Assembly: GCA_022774485.1 (NCBI GenBank)
Contig: JALFLX010000068.1
Span: forward strand, 1 to 8,547
From: Bacilli bacterium
GTDB lineage: Bacteria > Bacillota_I > Bacilli_A > RFN20 > CAG-288
Length of the DNA stretch: 8,547 nucleotides
Direction of reading: 5' to 3'
In this document: positions 1 to 6,102 of the stretch, one piece after another
Position numbering within the stretch: position 1 is the first letter of the stretch
Layout: each line of letters starts with the position of its first letter
Program-made: the position numbers and the translations under genes
The notes under the pieces: generated by a model
The model's input: only the letters and a program-made list of their open reading frames with translations
Database searches by the model: none
Told to the model about the DNA's origin: nothing

Positions 1-1458
1 AATGAGGTGGATGCTCTTGAATTAGCCTCAGCTTTTATCTCTGGTAAAGAGGTCGCTTATAAGGCGGTTATGAGACCGGTTGAGGGTACAATCTTAACCG
101 TTATCCGTGAAGCCTCCAACGCGCTTTATGAGCATGTTGAGAAAGATATGCCGATCGATCAGTGCATGGATTATCTCTACGATGAGGCGATGAAATCTCT
201 CAACCATACTCCTGATCTTCTCCCTGTCTTAAAGGAGGTCGGTGTTGTCGATTCTGGCGGTGCTGGTCTTTGCAAGATCTTAGAAGGTTTCAAAAAGGCA
301 CTCCATAACCAGATTGTCGAAAAGGAGATGGCTACTGTTACAGAGAAGAATGTTAACTACTCTTCGGCAAAGCCAAACAGCATCGAAGGCCACGGCTCTG
401 TGCAAGCGAAGTTCAATCACGAGGAATTCGGTTATTGCACTCAGTTCTTATTGAAACTTCAGGATCAAAACAACCTCGGTGAGAAGAAAGCTTTTAACGA
501 GAAGCGTTTCAAAGCGGTCTTAGAGGCTCACGGAAACTCGATTGTCTTCATTCATTCTGATGACTTAGTTAAGGTCCATATCCACACCATGAAACCTGGC
601 TTGATCTTCACCTATGCCCAGCAGTTCGGTGAATTCAAGACAATGAAGTGTGACAATATGTCTGAACAGCACGAAGAGCTCATGGATGACTTTGAAGCAG
701 AGAAAGAAAAGCAGGGAATTCAAGGGGAGGAACAAAAGTTTGATGTCGCCTTGAAAGCCGCTGCCACTGTGAAAGAAGAAGCTCCGAAGGAGAAGAAAAA
801 ATATGCTTTGATCGCTGTTGCGGTCGGTGAGGGCATTGAGCAGATGTTCTTAGAAAACAATGTCGACTTGATTGTCTCTGGCGGTCAGACGATGAACCCG
901 TCCACTGCAGACTTTGTCGAAGCGATCAAGAAACTCAATGCGGAGCATGTCTTCCTCTTCCCGAACAATGGAAACATTGTCATGGCTGCAAAACAAGCAG
1001 CTGAGCTGATGAAAGAAGAGTGTGATGCTACGGTCATTGAGACAAAGACAATTCCTGAAGGTCTTGTCGCTTGCATGCTTTTCAATCCGGATGATGATGT
1101 TGAAAGCAACATCGAAAGCATGAAAGAGAATATCGCCAATGTCAAATCCGGTGAGATTACTTATGCGATTAAGGATACCACCATCGATGATGTGAAAGTC
1201 GAAAAGGGTAAGTTCATGGGTATCGCTCGTAAGAAGATCCTCTGCTGCCACAAGCATAAGATCAACACTCTTGTCGATCTTCTTGAAGCTCTTGTTGATG
1301 AGGAATCCTCTCTGATTACTATTCTCTGCGGTCAGGATGTCACTGAGAAGGAAAAAGAAGAAGTTCAGGAGAGAATCACCAAGAAGTTTGATTCTTGTGA
1401 AGTCTATGTCGAAGATGGTGGACAGCCTGTCTATTCCTTCTTCGTCTCTGTCGAATAA
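1..1458 (+). CDS. fakA: Fatty acid kinase FakA (DhaL/DegV-like fusion), 5'-truncated by window edge
   Basis: ATP-dependent kinase that, with a FakB fatty-acid carrier, makes acyl-phosphate from free fatty acids in the cytoplasm. The frame is open from base 1, so the start and probably the first 60-80 residues lie outside; the GTG at 7 is internal. In window codon numbering, residues 1-100 are the end of the DhaL (Dak2) ATP-binding domain (KAVMRPVEGTILTV, EVGVVDSGGAGL). A middle domain follows with YCTQFLL and VKVHIHT; C146, H193 and H195 match the Cys/His/His zinc ligands known from staphylococcal FakA. A charged linker spans about 227-267. The C-terminal DegV-like domain shows SGGQTMNPST, FPNNGNIVMAA, KTIPEGL and the terminal GGQPVYSF. 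A terminator follows 10 bp after the stop. No FakB is visible here. The family assignment is very secure; lipid metabolism is also suggested by plsX nearby. Confidence 0.95.
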   Translation, partial: NEVDALELASAFISGKEVAYKAVMRPVEGTILTVIREASNALYEHVEKDMPIDQCMDYLYDEAMKSLNHTPDLLPVLKEVGVVDSGGAGLCKILEGFKKALHNQIVEKEMATVTEKNVNYSSAKPNSIEGHGSVQAKFNHEEFGYCTQFLLKLQDQNNLGEKKAFNEKRFKAVLEAHGNSIVFIHSDDLVKVHIHTMKPGLIFTYAQQFGEFKTMKCDNMSEQHEELMDDFEAEKEKQGIQGEEQKFDVALKAAATVKEEAPKEKKKYALIAVAVGEGIEQMFLENNVDLIVSGGQTMNPSTADFVEAIKKLNAEHVFLFPNNGNIVMAAKQAAELMKEECDATVIETKTIPEGLVACMLFNPDDDVESNIESMKENIANVKSGEITYAIKDTTIDDVKVEKGKFMGIARKKILCCHKHKINTLVDLLEALVDEESSLITILCGQDVTEKEKEEVQERITKKFDSCEVYVEDGGQPVYSFFVSVE

Positions 1459-1467
1459 TATCAAATC

Positions 1468-1508
1468 GGACTGTAATTCATCTAAAACAGATGAGTGCAG
1501 TCCTTTTT
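1468..1508 (+). terminator. Rho-independent terminator of fakA
   Basis: GGACTG (1468-1473) pairs with CAGTCC (1498-1503), and TCATCT pairs with AGATGA around an AAAAC loop. The bases between the two stems can also pair (T-G, A-T, T-G) leaving a single bulged A. A run of five T follows immediately (1504-1508). It begins 10 bp after the fakA stop and separates fakA from the heat-shock gene. Confidence 0.9.
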
Positions 1509-1543
1509 CATTGCTTTTTGGAGCATAAAGAAAAATAAAAAAA

Positions 1544-1570
1544 TTAGCAATAAACACTTGAAACTGCTAA
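1544..1570 (+). promoter_or_regulatory. Degenerate CIRCE-like operator (distal)
   Basis: Inverted repeat TTAGCAATA, 9 nt, AACTGCTAA with the 9-9-9 geometry of a CIRCE element. Each arm keeps 7 of 9 consensus positions, and the outer six (TTAGCA/TGCTAA) are perfect. It overlaps the -35 hexamer of the hsp20 promoter and lies 46 bp, centre to centre, upstream of the better CIRCE. That it binds HrcA is inferred from the match. Confidence 0.55.
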
Positions 1571-1585
1571 ATTTATGACTATAAT
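1558..1585 (+). promoter_or_regulatory. Sigma-A-type promoter of hsp20
   Basis: -35 TTGAAA (1558-1563), 16-nt spacer, -10 TATAAT (1580-1585). The start of transcription is expected at about 1591-1593, inside the proximal CIRCE. A second TATAAT at 1585-1590 would need a 21-nt spacer and is less likely. Confidence 0.8.
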
Positions 1586-1589
1586 ATAA

Positions 1590-1616
1590 TTAGCACTTGA
1601 GATATGAGAGTGCTAA
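1590..1616 (+). promoter_or_regulatory. CIRCE operator (HrcA binding site)
   Basis: TTAGCACTT, 9-nt spacer, GAGTGCTAA. The CIRCE consensus is TTAGCACTC-N9-GAGTGCTAA, so 17 of 18 arm bases match. It lies directly after the -10 box at the predicted start of transcription, the classical position for HrcA repression. As part of the mRNA 5' end it could also form a hairpin. It predicts heat-shock induction of the Hsp20 gene through HrcA; hrcA itself is not in the window. Confidence 0.92.
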
Positions 1617-1631
1617 ATAATAATAAATCAC

Positions 1632-1637
1632 AGGAGG
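1632..1637 (+). promoter_or_regulatory. Shine-Dalgarno sequence of hsp20
   Basis: AGGAGG eight nt before the ATG at 1646. It fixes that ATG as the start and rules out the in-frame ATG at 1604, which lies inside the CIRCE and has no ribosome binding site. Confidence 0.9.
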
Positions 1638-1645
1638 ATTGTATT

Positions 1646-2113
1646 ATGAATCAAGAAAATGAAAAGAAAGAAAATGTTCAGATCGAAGGCAAAGAGAATC
1701 AGCCCGTTCAGAAGAGAAGTGGAGTCAACTACTATAATCCGTTCTTCTCCTTCTTCAACGATTGCTTCCGCGACGATGAGATTGGTGATATGATGAGAAC
1801 CGATATCACCGAATCTACCGATGCTTACTTCTTAGAAGTTGAGCTTCCCGGTGTTGACAAGAAGGATGTGAAGATCTCTTTGGATAAAGGATATCTCACC
1901 ATCTCTGCTCGTTTGAATACGAACGACAATAGACACAATGGTAAATTCATCCACAAAGAAAGAATCTCTGGAACGTTCAAGAGAAGCTTTTATGCAGGTG
2001 ATGCTGTGACAAAAGCTGATATCTCTGCTCAGATGGAAAATGGTGTTCTCGCAATCACTGTCAAGAAACCGGCGGAAAAGTCTGATTCTGAAAAGTATAT
2101 CTCTATCGACTAA
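1646..2113 (+). CDS. hsp20: Small heat-shock protein, Hsp20/alpha-crystallin family
   Basis: ATP-independent cytoplasmic holdase that binds unfolding proteins and forms oligomers. The 155-residue product is a usual length for bacterial Hsp20. Residues 1-27 are polar and Lys/Glu/Gln-rich, followed by NPFFSFFNDCF (31-41), the hydrophobic N-terminal patch typical of the family. The alpha-crystallin domain runs from about 50 to 143, with the ELPGV strand motif (66-70), DVKISL (74-79) and the hallmark GVLAITVKK (133-141). The C-terminal I-x-I anchor is ISI at 152-154, used to dock neighbouring subunits. The gene is monocistronic: own promoter with tandem CIRCE sites upstream, own terminator downstream. 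Regulation by HrcA is thus predicted; a CIRCE on an hsp20 gene is less usual than on groES or dnaK operons. Family assignment is very secure. Confidence 0.95.
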   Translation: MNQENEKKENVQIEGKENQPVQKRSGVNYYNPFFSFFNDCFRDDEIGDMMRTDITESTDAYFLEVELPGVDKKDVKISLDKGYLTISARLNTNDNRHNGKFIHKERISGTFKRSFYAGDAVTKADISAQMENGVLAITVKKPAEKSDSEKYISID

Positions 2114-2132
2114 TCTATCTGATTTGTCTGCG

Positions 2133-2192
2133 TTGTCCTGGTTTTCCTTTCCAGTGCAATAGGTGCGGCCTCCTTGTATTTCTTTCCGCACC
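2133..2192 (+). other. Tandem hairpins with pyrimidine-rich loops in hsp20 3'UTR
   Basis: Two inverted repeats follow the hsp20 stop. Hairpin A pairs 2133-2141 with 2151-2159 (nine positions, one mismatch, one G-T wobble) around the loop TTTTCCTTT. Hairpin B pairs GGTGCGG (2162-2168) with CCGCACC (2186-2192), a perfect 7-bp stem with a 17-nt loop starting CCTCCTT. Neither is followed directly by a T-tract; the terminator comes 16 bp later. Together with the terminator they could form a structured 3'UTR or a processed small RNA. That role is inference; the inverted repeats themselves are plain. Confidence 0.45.
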
Positions 2193-2207
2193 AGTCTACT
2201 CAACTTT

Positions 2208-2250
2208 GGAGCTCATGACCCTTTCTCATGAGCTCCGTTTTGTTTTTGTT
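2208..2250 (+). terminator. Rho-independent terminator of hsp20
   Basis: A perfect 11-bp stem, GGAGCTCATGA (2208-2218) with TCATGAGCTCC (2226-2236), around the 7-nt loop CCCTTTC. A T-rich tail interrupted by single G residues follows (2238-2250). It ends the hsp20 transcript about 95 bp after the stop codon and insulates recG. Confidence 0.92.
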
Positions 2251-2276
2251 CTATCGTGGGAACAAAAGGGAAGAAA

Positions 2277-2285
2277 TGATATACT
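2277..2285 (+). promoter_or_regulatory. Extended -10 promoter of recG
   Basis: TG-A-TATACT: an extended -10 element (TGn plus TATAAT-like hexamer at 2280-2285). No good -35 is seen at the expected distance, as is common for extended -10 promoters. Start of transcription would be expected about 7 nt after the hexamer, which falls on the A of the recG ATG (2292). Confidence 0.55.
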
Positions 2286-2291
2286 ATTTCT

Positions 2292-4271
2292 ATGAACCAA
2301 CGAGAGTTATACCAAGCGTTAAACGCTTCTGATGAGAATGACCTGCTCCGTCATTTCCCTTCTCGATACGAGGATTTAACCCCGACTATCATTCCTTATG
2401 AACCAGCGGATTCTCAGCGTATTGTCGTCAAAGGAAGAGTGGAAAAACTTCGCTCTTTTTCTCCTGGCGGTCGTTCTATTATCCGTTTTACGCTCCGCTC
2501 GATGACTGGGATTTCGATTTCTTGCATGCTATATAACCAATCGTTCTATCTTTCTAAACTGAGCGCTGGAAAGGATCTTCTTTTAGTCGCGTACTACTCG
2601 CTTGCAAGAAAGGTGTATATGGTTCAATCGATTTTTGATTTGGATTCTTATTATGCATTGACCGGAATTCGACCAGTATACACTTTACCAAAAACAGTCT
2701 CTTCTTCTTATTTCACAAATGTCATCAAAAAGATTCTCTCGATGCCAAGTTATGGAAAGCATGTGGTATCTCCACTTCCTACCAGGCTGATTGAAAAATA
2801 TCGCCTGCTCAATGAATTTGACGCCTTTCGACAAGTCCATTTACCCCGCAATCAAAAAGACTTAAAAGAGGGATTGCGTGTCTTTCAATACGAAGAAGCT
2901 CTCTCTTATTGTGTGAGAGCAGCTTCATTAAAGAGAGAGGCGAGAAAAGAGAAGAGAGGAAAAGTTGAAATCAGCCATCAAAAAATCAATGATTTTGTGC
3001 GTTCTCTCTCTTATAAATTGACCAAGGATCAGCTCACTTCTATCCGTGAAATTGTCACAGATTTAGAGAGCGATTACCCGATGTATCGACTTCTTCAAGG
3101 CGATGTCGGAACAGGGAAAACCATCGTCGCTTTCACGGCGTTATATGCGAATTTTTTGAAGGGAAGACAAGGCGTTTTGATGGCTCCTACCTTTGAGCTC
3201 AGCAAGCAGCATTATCAAAATGCGCTGAAGGTGTTAACTCCATTCAACATGAAAATCGCTTTCTTAGGAGGCGATAGAAAAGCGAAAGAAAGACGCGAGA
3301 TTTTAGCTGGATTACAGGATGGAACGATCGATGTTCTCATCGGGACAAAGGCGGCGGTTTCAGATGATGTACTCTACTCTAATTTAGGATTATCAATCAT
3401 TGATGAACAGCAAAGATTCGGAGTTTTAGAAAGAGAACAGCTTGTACGAAAAGGAAAAGGTTGTGACTTGCTGATGATGTCTGCAACTCCGATTCCAAGA
3501 ACGCTTTCTCAGATCATCAACATGGATTTAGAAGTCTCTTCTCTCACCGAGTTTCCACACGGGCAAAGAGATGTTAAGACTTCTGTTGTCACACCCTCAG
3601 ATCCGGTGATATACAAAGCGATTGACAAGGCGTTAGCAGCGAAGAGACAGATTTTTATCGTAGCTCCGAAGATTGAGAAGGGAACGAGGATGAGCTCTTC
3701 TGCAACCGAAGTTTTTGAAGAAATCAAAGCTCGTTATGGAGAGGAAAACTGTCAGCTTCTCCACGGTAAAATCAAGAAAGAGGAACAGGATCATATCATC
3801 GAGAGATTTGTCTCTGGCGAGAAGATGATTCTTGTCTCAACTACGGTTATCGAAGTCGGTATCGATGTTTCAAAGGCCGCTTTGTTGATTGTGTATGATG
3901 CCAATTACTTTGGACTCTCTTCACTTCATCAGCTCAGGGGTAGAATCGGAAGAAGCGGTGAATTTGCTCTCTGTCTTCTTGTCTATGATGGCGATGATGT
4001 TGAAGCGAAAGAAAAATTAGAAGTGCTTGCAAACACCAATGACGGCTTTAAGATTTCGGAATTTGATCTGAAGCAGAGAGGCGGTGGTTCTTACGGTGGC
4101 TCTTCTCAATCTGGGAAGAGCGAATTCCGGGTTTGTAATTTTGCAACTGAGCAGAAGATGTTCCTCTGTGCAAAGGAGGATGCAGAGGAGATTCTCTCTC
4201 ATCCGGAAGAGGAAGAAAACGCTCGCTATTTAAAAACACTTAACGCGGAAAAAGACCTTTTCCTCTCTTGA
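2292..4271 (+). CDS. recG: ATP-dependent DNA helicase RecG
   Basis: Superfamily 2 translocase that remodels stalled replication forks and branched DNA. At 659 residues it is slightly shorter than typical RecG (about 680-690). It opens at DLLRHFPSRYEDL (17-29), lacking the usual preceding GVG-type helix. The wedge/OB domain is about 40-130. Helicase motifs: Walker A GDVGTGKT (270-277), MAPTFELSKQH (297-307), DEQQ (371-374, usually DEQH), MSATPIPRTL (396-405), TVIEVGIDV (518-526), QLRGRIGRSG (547-556). The RecG C-terminus has NTNDGFKISEFDLKQRGGGSYGGSSQSG (581-608). The start is forced: an in-frame TGA lies at 2277-2279 and the next Met is residue 71. There is no Shine-Dalgarno; the nearest purine run ends 21 nt upstream. 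Flanking terminators make it monocistronic. Identity is secure; the start looks leaderless or SD-independent. Confidence 0.96.
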   Translation: MNQRELYQALNASDENDLLRHFPSRYEDLTPTIIPYEPADSQRIVVKGRVEKLRSFSPGGRSIIRFTLRSMTGISISCMLYNQSFYLSKLSAGKDLLLVAYYSLARKVYMVQSIFDLDSYYALTGIRPVYTLPKTVSSSYFTNVIKKILSMPSYGKHVVSPLPTRLIEKYRLLNEFDAFRQVHLPRNQKDLKEGLRVFQYEEALSYCVRAASLKREARKEKRGKVEISHQKINDFVRSLSYKLTKDQLTSIREIVTDLESDYPMYRLLQGDVGTGKTIVAFTALYANFLKGRQGVLMAPTFELSKQHYQNALKVLTPFNMKIAFLGGDRKAKERREILAGLQDGTIDVLIGTKAAVSDDVLYSNLGLSIIDEQQRFGVLEREQLVRKGKGCDLLMMSATPIPRTLSQIINMDLEVSSLTEFPHGQRDVKTSVVTPSDPVIYKAIDKALAAKRQIFIVAPKIEKGTRMSSSATEVFEEIKARYGEENCQLLHGKIKKEEQDHIIERFVSGEKMILVSTTVIEVGIDVSKAALLIVYDANYFGLSSLHQLRGRIGRSGEFALCLLVYDGDDVEAKEKLEVLANTNDGFKISEFDLKQRGGGSYGGSSQSGKSEFRVCNFATEQKMFLCAKEDAEEILSHPEEEENARYLKTLNAEKDLFLS

Positions 4272-4337
4272 GGAAGCTTGTGTCGTATTCTTGCGATATC
4301 ACAGTTCAGGTTTCCGTATGCTTTTTGATGATTTTAT

Positions 4338-4385
4338 GAGAGGTTGGTGAAAAAGATATTCATCTTTTTCCTTTCCTCTCTTTTT
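4338..4385 (+). terminator. Rho-independent terminator of recG
   Basis: Inner perfect 9-bp stem GAAAAAGAT/ATCTTTTTC with loop ATTC (4349-4370), and outer 6-bp stem GAGAGG (4338-4343) with CCTCTC (4375-4380), separated by small internal loops. TTTTT follows at 4381-4385. The last T also belongs to the extended -10 of the next promoter, so terminator and plsX promoter abut or overlap. Confidence 0.85.
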
Positions 4386-4393
4386 GATATATT
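4385..4393 (+). promoter_or_regulatory. Extended -10 promoter of the plsX operon
   Basis: TG-A-TATATT (hexamer 4388-4393), with no convincing -35: the expected place lies in the 3' arm of the recG terminator. Predicted start of transcription is near 4400. It would drive plsX-rnc-ftsY-orf-ylxM-ffh. Confidence 0.5.
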
Positions 4394-4405
4394 ATTACTT
4401 ATAGA

Positions 4406-4423
4406 TTAGGTTCTATCTACTAA
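4406..4423 (+). promoter_or_regulatory. Possible operator palindrome upstream of plsX
   Basis: An imperfect inverted repeat, TTAGGT then 6 nt then TACTAA, just downstream of the predicted transcription start and touching the Shine-Dalgarno. The right arm reads TTAGTA on the other strand, resembling the half-site of FapR, the known repressor of plsX operons in Bacillus and Staphylococcus. The left arm keeps only four of six. Position fits a repressor site; whether this organism has FapR is unknown. Confidence 0.3.
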
Positions 4424-4427
4424 GAGG
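4422..4427 (+). promoter_or_regulatory. Shine-Dalgarno sequence of plsX
   Basis: AAGAGG eight nt before the ATG at 4436. The in-frame TTG at 4430 would be only 2 nt from it and is rejected as the start. Confidence 0.8.
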
Positions 4428-4435
4428 TTTTGCGT

Positions 4436-5425
4436 ATGAAAAAAATCGCGATTGATATGATGGGTTCTGACAATGGACCATTAGTATTATTAGACGCTTG
4501 CAAGAGTTATCTTAAAGACCATGAAGATGTCTCTTTCCTCCTTTTTGGAGATGAGAAAATCTTGAAAGAGGCGACTTCTGGAATCGATCGCATTGAAGTG
4601 AGAGGAACAGAATCTATCATCCCGATGGAGATCAAGCCGTTAGATTTCTTGCGCTCGAAAGATTCTTCGATGTATCAGGCGTTAGCAGCGGTGAAATCAA
4701 AGGAAGCAGATGCGGTTGTCTCCGCTGGATCGACTGGCGGCTTTCTAACCGGTGCGACAATTCTTCTCCGCAATATCCCAGGTGTGTTGAGAGCAGGCCT
4801 TTGCTCTCCTTTCCCGACTAAGGTCAAAGGCAAAGGTACGGTTATCTTAGATGTCGGTGCCAACAACTATAACACCGCTGAAGAGGTGTATCAGTATGCG
4901 ATCATGGGAAGAATTTATGCGAAGAGTGTTTTAGGAATGGAAGATCCGGGCACTTGGGTGCTTTCCAATGGCACAGAAGAGGGCAAGGGCACGGATGAAG
5001 TAGTCGGCGCTTATAAGCTCATGAAAGAAAATGCCTCTTTGAACTTCAAAGGAAATGTCGAAGCGAGAAATGTCTTGGATGGAACTCACGATGTTGTGGT
5101 CACTCCTGGATATGCCGGCAATATTTTCCTCAAATCTTCTGAGGGTATGGCATCGATGATGAACGAGATGATCAAGGCTTCTTTCAAGAGAAATCTTCTC
5201 ACTAAGATCGGATATCTCTTCTCCTCAAAGGGTTTCAAAGAGATGAAGACCATCATGGATTACAGACGCTTCGGCGGCGCGATTTTATTAGGTATCAATG
5301 GCGTTGTTGTCAAAGCGCATGGCAACAGCAACGAATACGCATTCTACAATGCAATCTCTGTTGCTGATACGATGATTGAGAAAAATATCATCGATCAGAT
5401 TCAGCAGGAGTTCAATCATGATTGA
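4436..5425 (+). CDS. plsX: Phosphate acyltransferase PlsX (acyl-ACP:phosphate transacylase)
   Basis: Peripheral membrane enzyme that interconverts acyl-ACP and acyl-phosphate; acyl-phosphate feeds PlsY, the first acyltransferase of phospholipid synthesis. The 329-residue product has the family's usual length. Seen: KIAIDMMGSDNGP (3-15), VVSAGSTGGFL (94-104), the ILDVGANNYNT segment (137-147), NGTEEGKGTDE (178-188), FKGNVEARNV (204-213), PGYAGNIFLKSSEGM (224-238) and GGAILLGINGVVVKAHGNS (280-298). The ATG is chosen for its SD spacing and the standard MKKIAID start. The 3' end overlaps rnc by 8 bp. No fabD, fabG or acpP follows, unlike Bacillus. With fakA 3 kb upstream, a role in using imported fatty acids is plausible (inference): FakA-made acyl-phosphate can be turned into acyl-ACP by PlsX. 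Confidence 0.96.
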   Translation: MKKIAIDMMGSDNGPLVLLDACKSYLKDHEDVSFLLFGDEKILKEATSGIDRIEVRGTESIIPMEIKPLDFLRSKDSSMYQALAAVKSKEADAVVSAGSTGGFLTGATILLRNIPGVLRAGLCSPFPTKVKGKGTVILDVGANNYNTAEEVYQYAIMGRIYAKSVLGMEDPGTWVLSNGTEEGKGTDEVVGAYKLMKENASLNFKGNVEARNVLDGTHDVVVTPGYAGNIFLKSSEGMASMMNEMIKASFKRNLLTKIGYLFSSKGFKEMKTIMDYRRFGGAILLGINGVVVKAHGNSNEYAFYNAISVADTMIEKNIIDQIQQEFNHD

Positions 5426-6101
5426 GGGATTAGATGCTATCCTGAGTGACTTTCATATTCAGACTCAACACCCTGAGCTTTACGAGATGGCGTTCACACA
5501 TCGCTCTTACACCAATGAGCATCCGGAATGCCCTTGTTACGATCGCTTAGAATTTTTAGGTGACTCAATTTTAGATATGGTAGTCGGACGTCTTGTCTTC
5601 GATCATTTCCCGAAAGATAACTCCGGTGTTCTCTCCAAAGCAAGAGCAGCTCTAGTGGATGGAAAGACACTGATGCGTCTCTCTGAATCTGTCTACGGTT
5701 TTGCTTCTTTGGTCCGTTATTCTCAAGGGGAGAGAAACAACACGGCTCATCACGGACACATCAATGAAGATGTGTTTGAAGCGTTTTTAGGCGCAGTCTA
5801 TCTTGATCAAGGGTTCATCTTTGTTGAGAAAATCATCATCGATATTTTTACTCCTCTTCTCCCCATCGCTTTGGAGGTCTCCGCTCAAAGAGACAGCAAA
5901 GGAAAACTTCAGGAATATCTTCACGGATGTCCAGTTCAATATGTAGTTGTCTCTTCTTCTGGAGTAGGGACTGATGATGTCAGCTACACTGTGGAAGCAA
6001 GACTCGGCAAGAATGTGTTAGGGGTCGGAACAGGGCACAACACCAAGGAGGCTGAGGTCAATAGCGCCAAAGATGCGCTCAGAAAGAAAGTAGGTAATTG
6101 A
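5418..6101 (+). CDS. rnc: Ribonuclease III
   Basis: Double-strand-specific endoribonuclease acting as a dimer, maturing rRNA precursors and cutting structured mRNA. The ATG at 5418 lies within the plsX end (overlap 8 bp), with AGGAG at 5406-5410, 7 nt before; 227 residues, normal length. RNase III domain: THRS (27-30), signature YDRLEFLGDS (41-50) and HINEDVFEAFLGAVYLDQG (114-132). Metal ligands equivalent to E. coli E41, D45, D114 and E117 are E45, D49, D118 and E121, all present. The residue equal to E. coli E38 is Asp42, and that equal to E65 is Ser69 by ungapped alignment. The dsRNA-binding domain runs from about 158 to 225 (KLQEYL at 163-168, GVGTGHNTKEAE at 202-213), with the usual KKxAE weakened to TKEAE. 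Translation is probably coupled to plsX. Confidence 0.95.
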   Translation: MIEGLDAILSDFHIQTQHPELYEMAFTHRSYTNEHPECPCYDRLEFLGDSILDMVVGRLVFDHFPKDNSGVLSKARAALVDGKTLMRLSESVYGFASLVRYSQGERNNTAHHGHINEDVFEAFLGAVYLDQGFIFVEKIIIDIFTPLLPIALEVSAQRDSKGKLQEYLHGCPVQYVVVSSSGVGTDDVSYTVEARLGKNVLGVGTGHNTKEAEVNSAKDALRKKVGN

Positions 6102-6102
6102 T

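Noticed and set aside
850..1557. Long antisense open frame (235 codons) across the fakA 3' end and terminator
   Set aside because: No ribosome binding site or recognisable motif; it lies opposite a well-conserved coding region and runs through the terminator, so it is a codon-bias shadow.
1604..1645. Longer hsp20 reading from the in-frame ATG at 1604
   Set aside because: That ATG lies inside the CIRCE, about 12 nt after the predicted transcription start, without an SD; the ATG at 1646 has AGGAGG at 8 nt.
1832..2203. Antisense open frame opposite hsp20
   Set aside because: Shadow of the alpha-crystallin coding region; no start signals or known motifs.
4260..4275. Small hairpin TTCCTC-TCTT-GAGGAA over the recG stop codon
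   Set aside because: Six pairs but no T-tract after it; the convincing terminator is at 4338-4385.
4291..4322. Possible promoter TTGCGA ... TATGCT between recG and plsX
   Set aside because: The spacer is 20 nt and both hexamers are poor; it also lies before the recG terminator.
5376..5417. N-terminal extension of RNase III by 14 codons inside plsX
   Set aside because: There is no SD for it, while the ATG at 5418 has AGGAG 7 nt upstream and starts the protein at the usual place.
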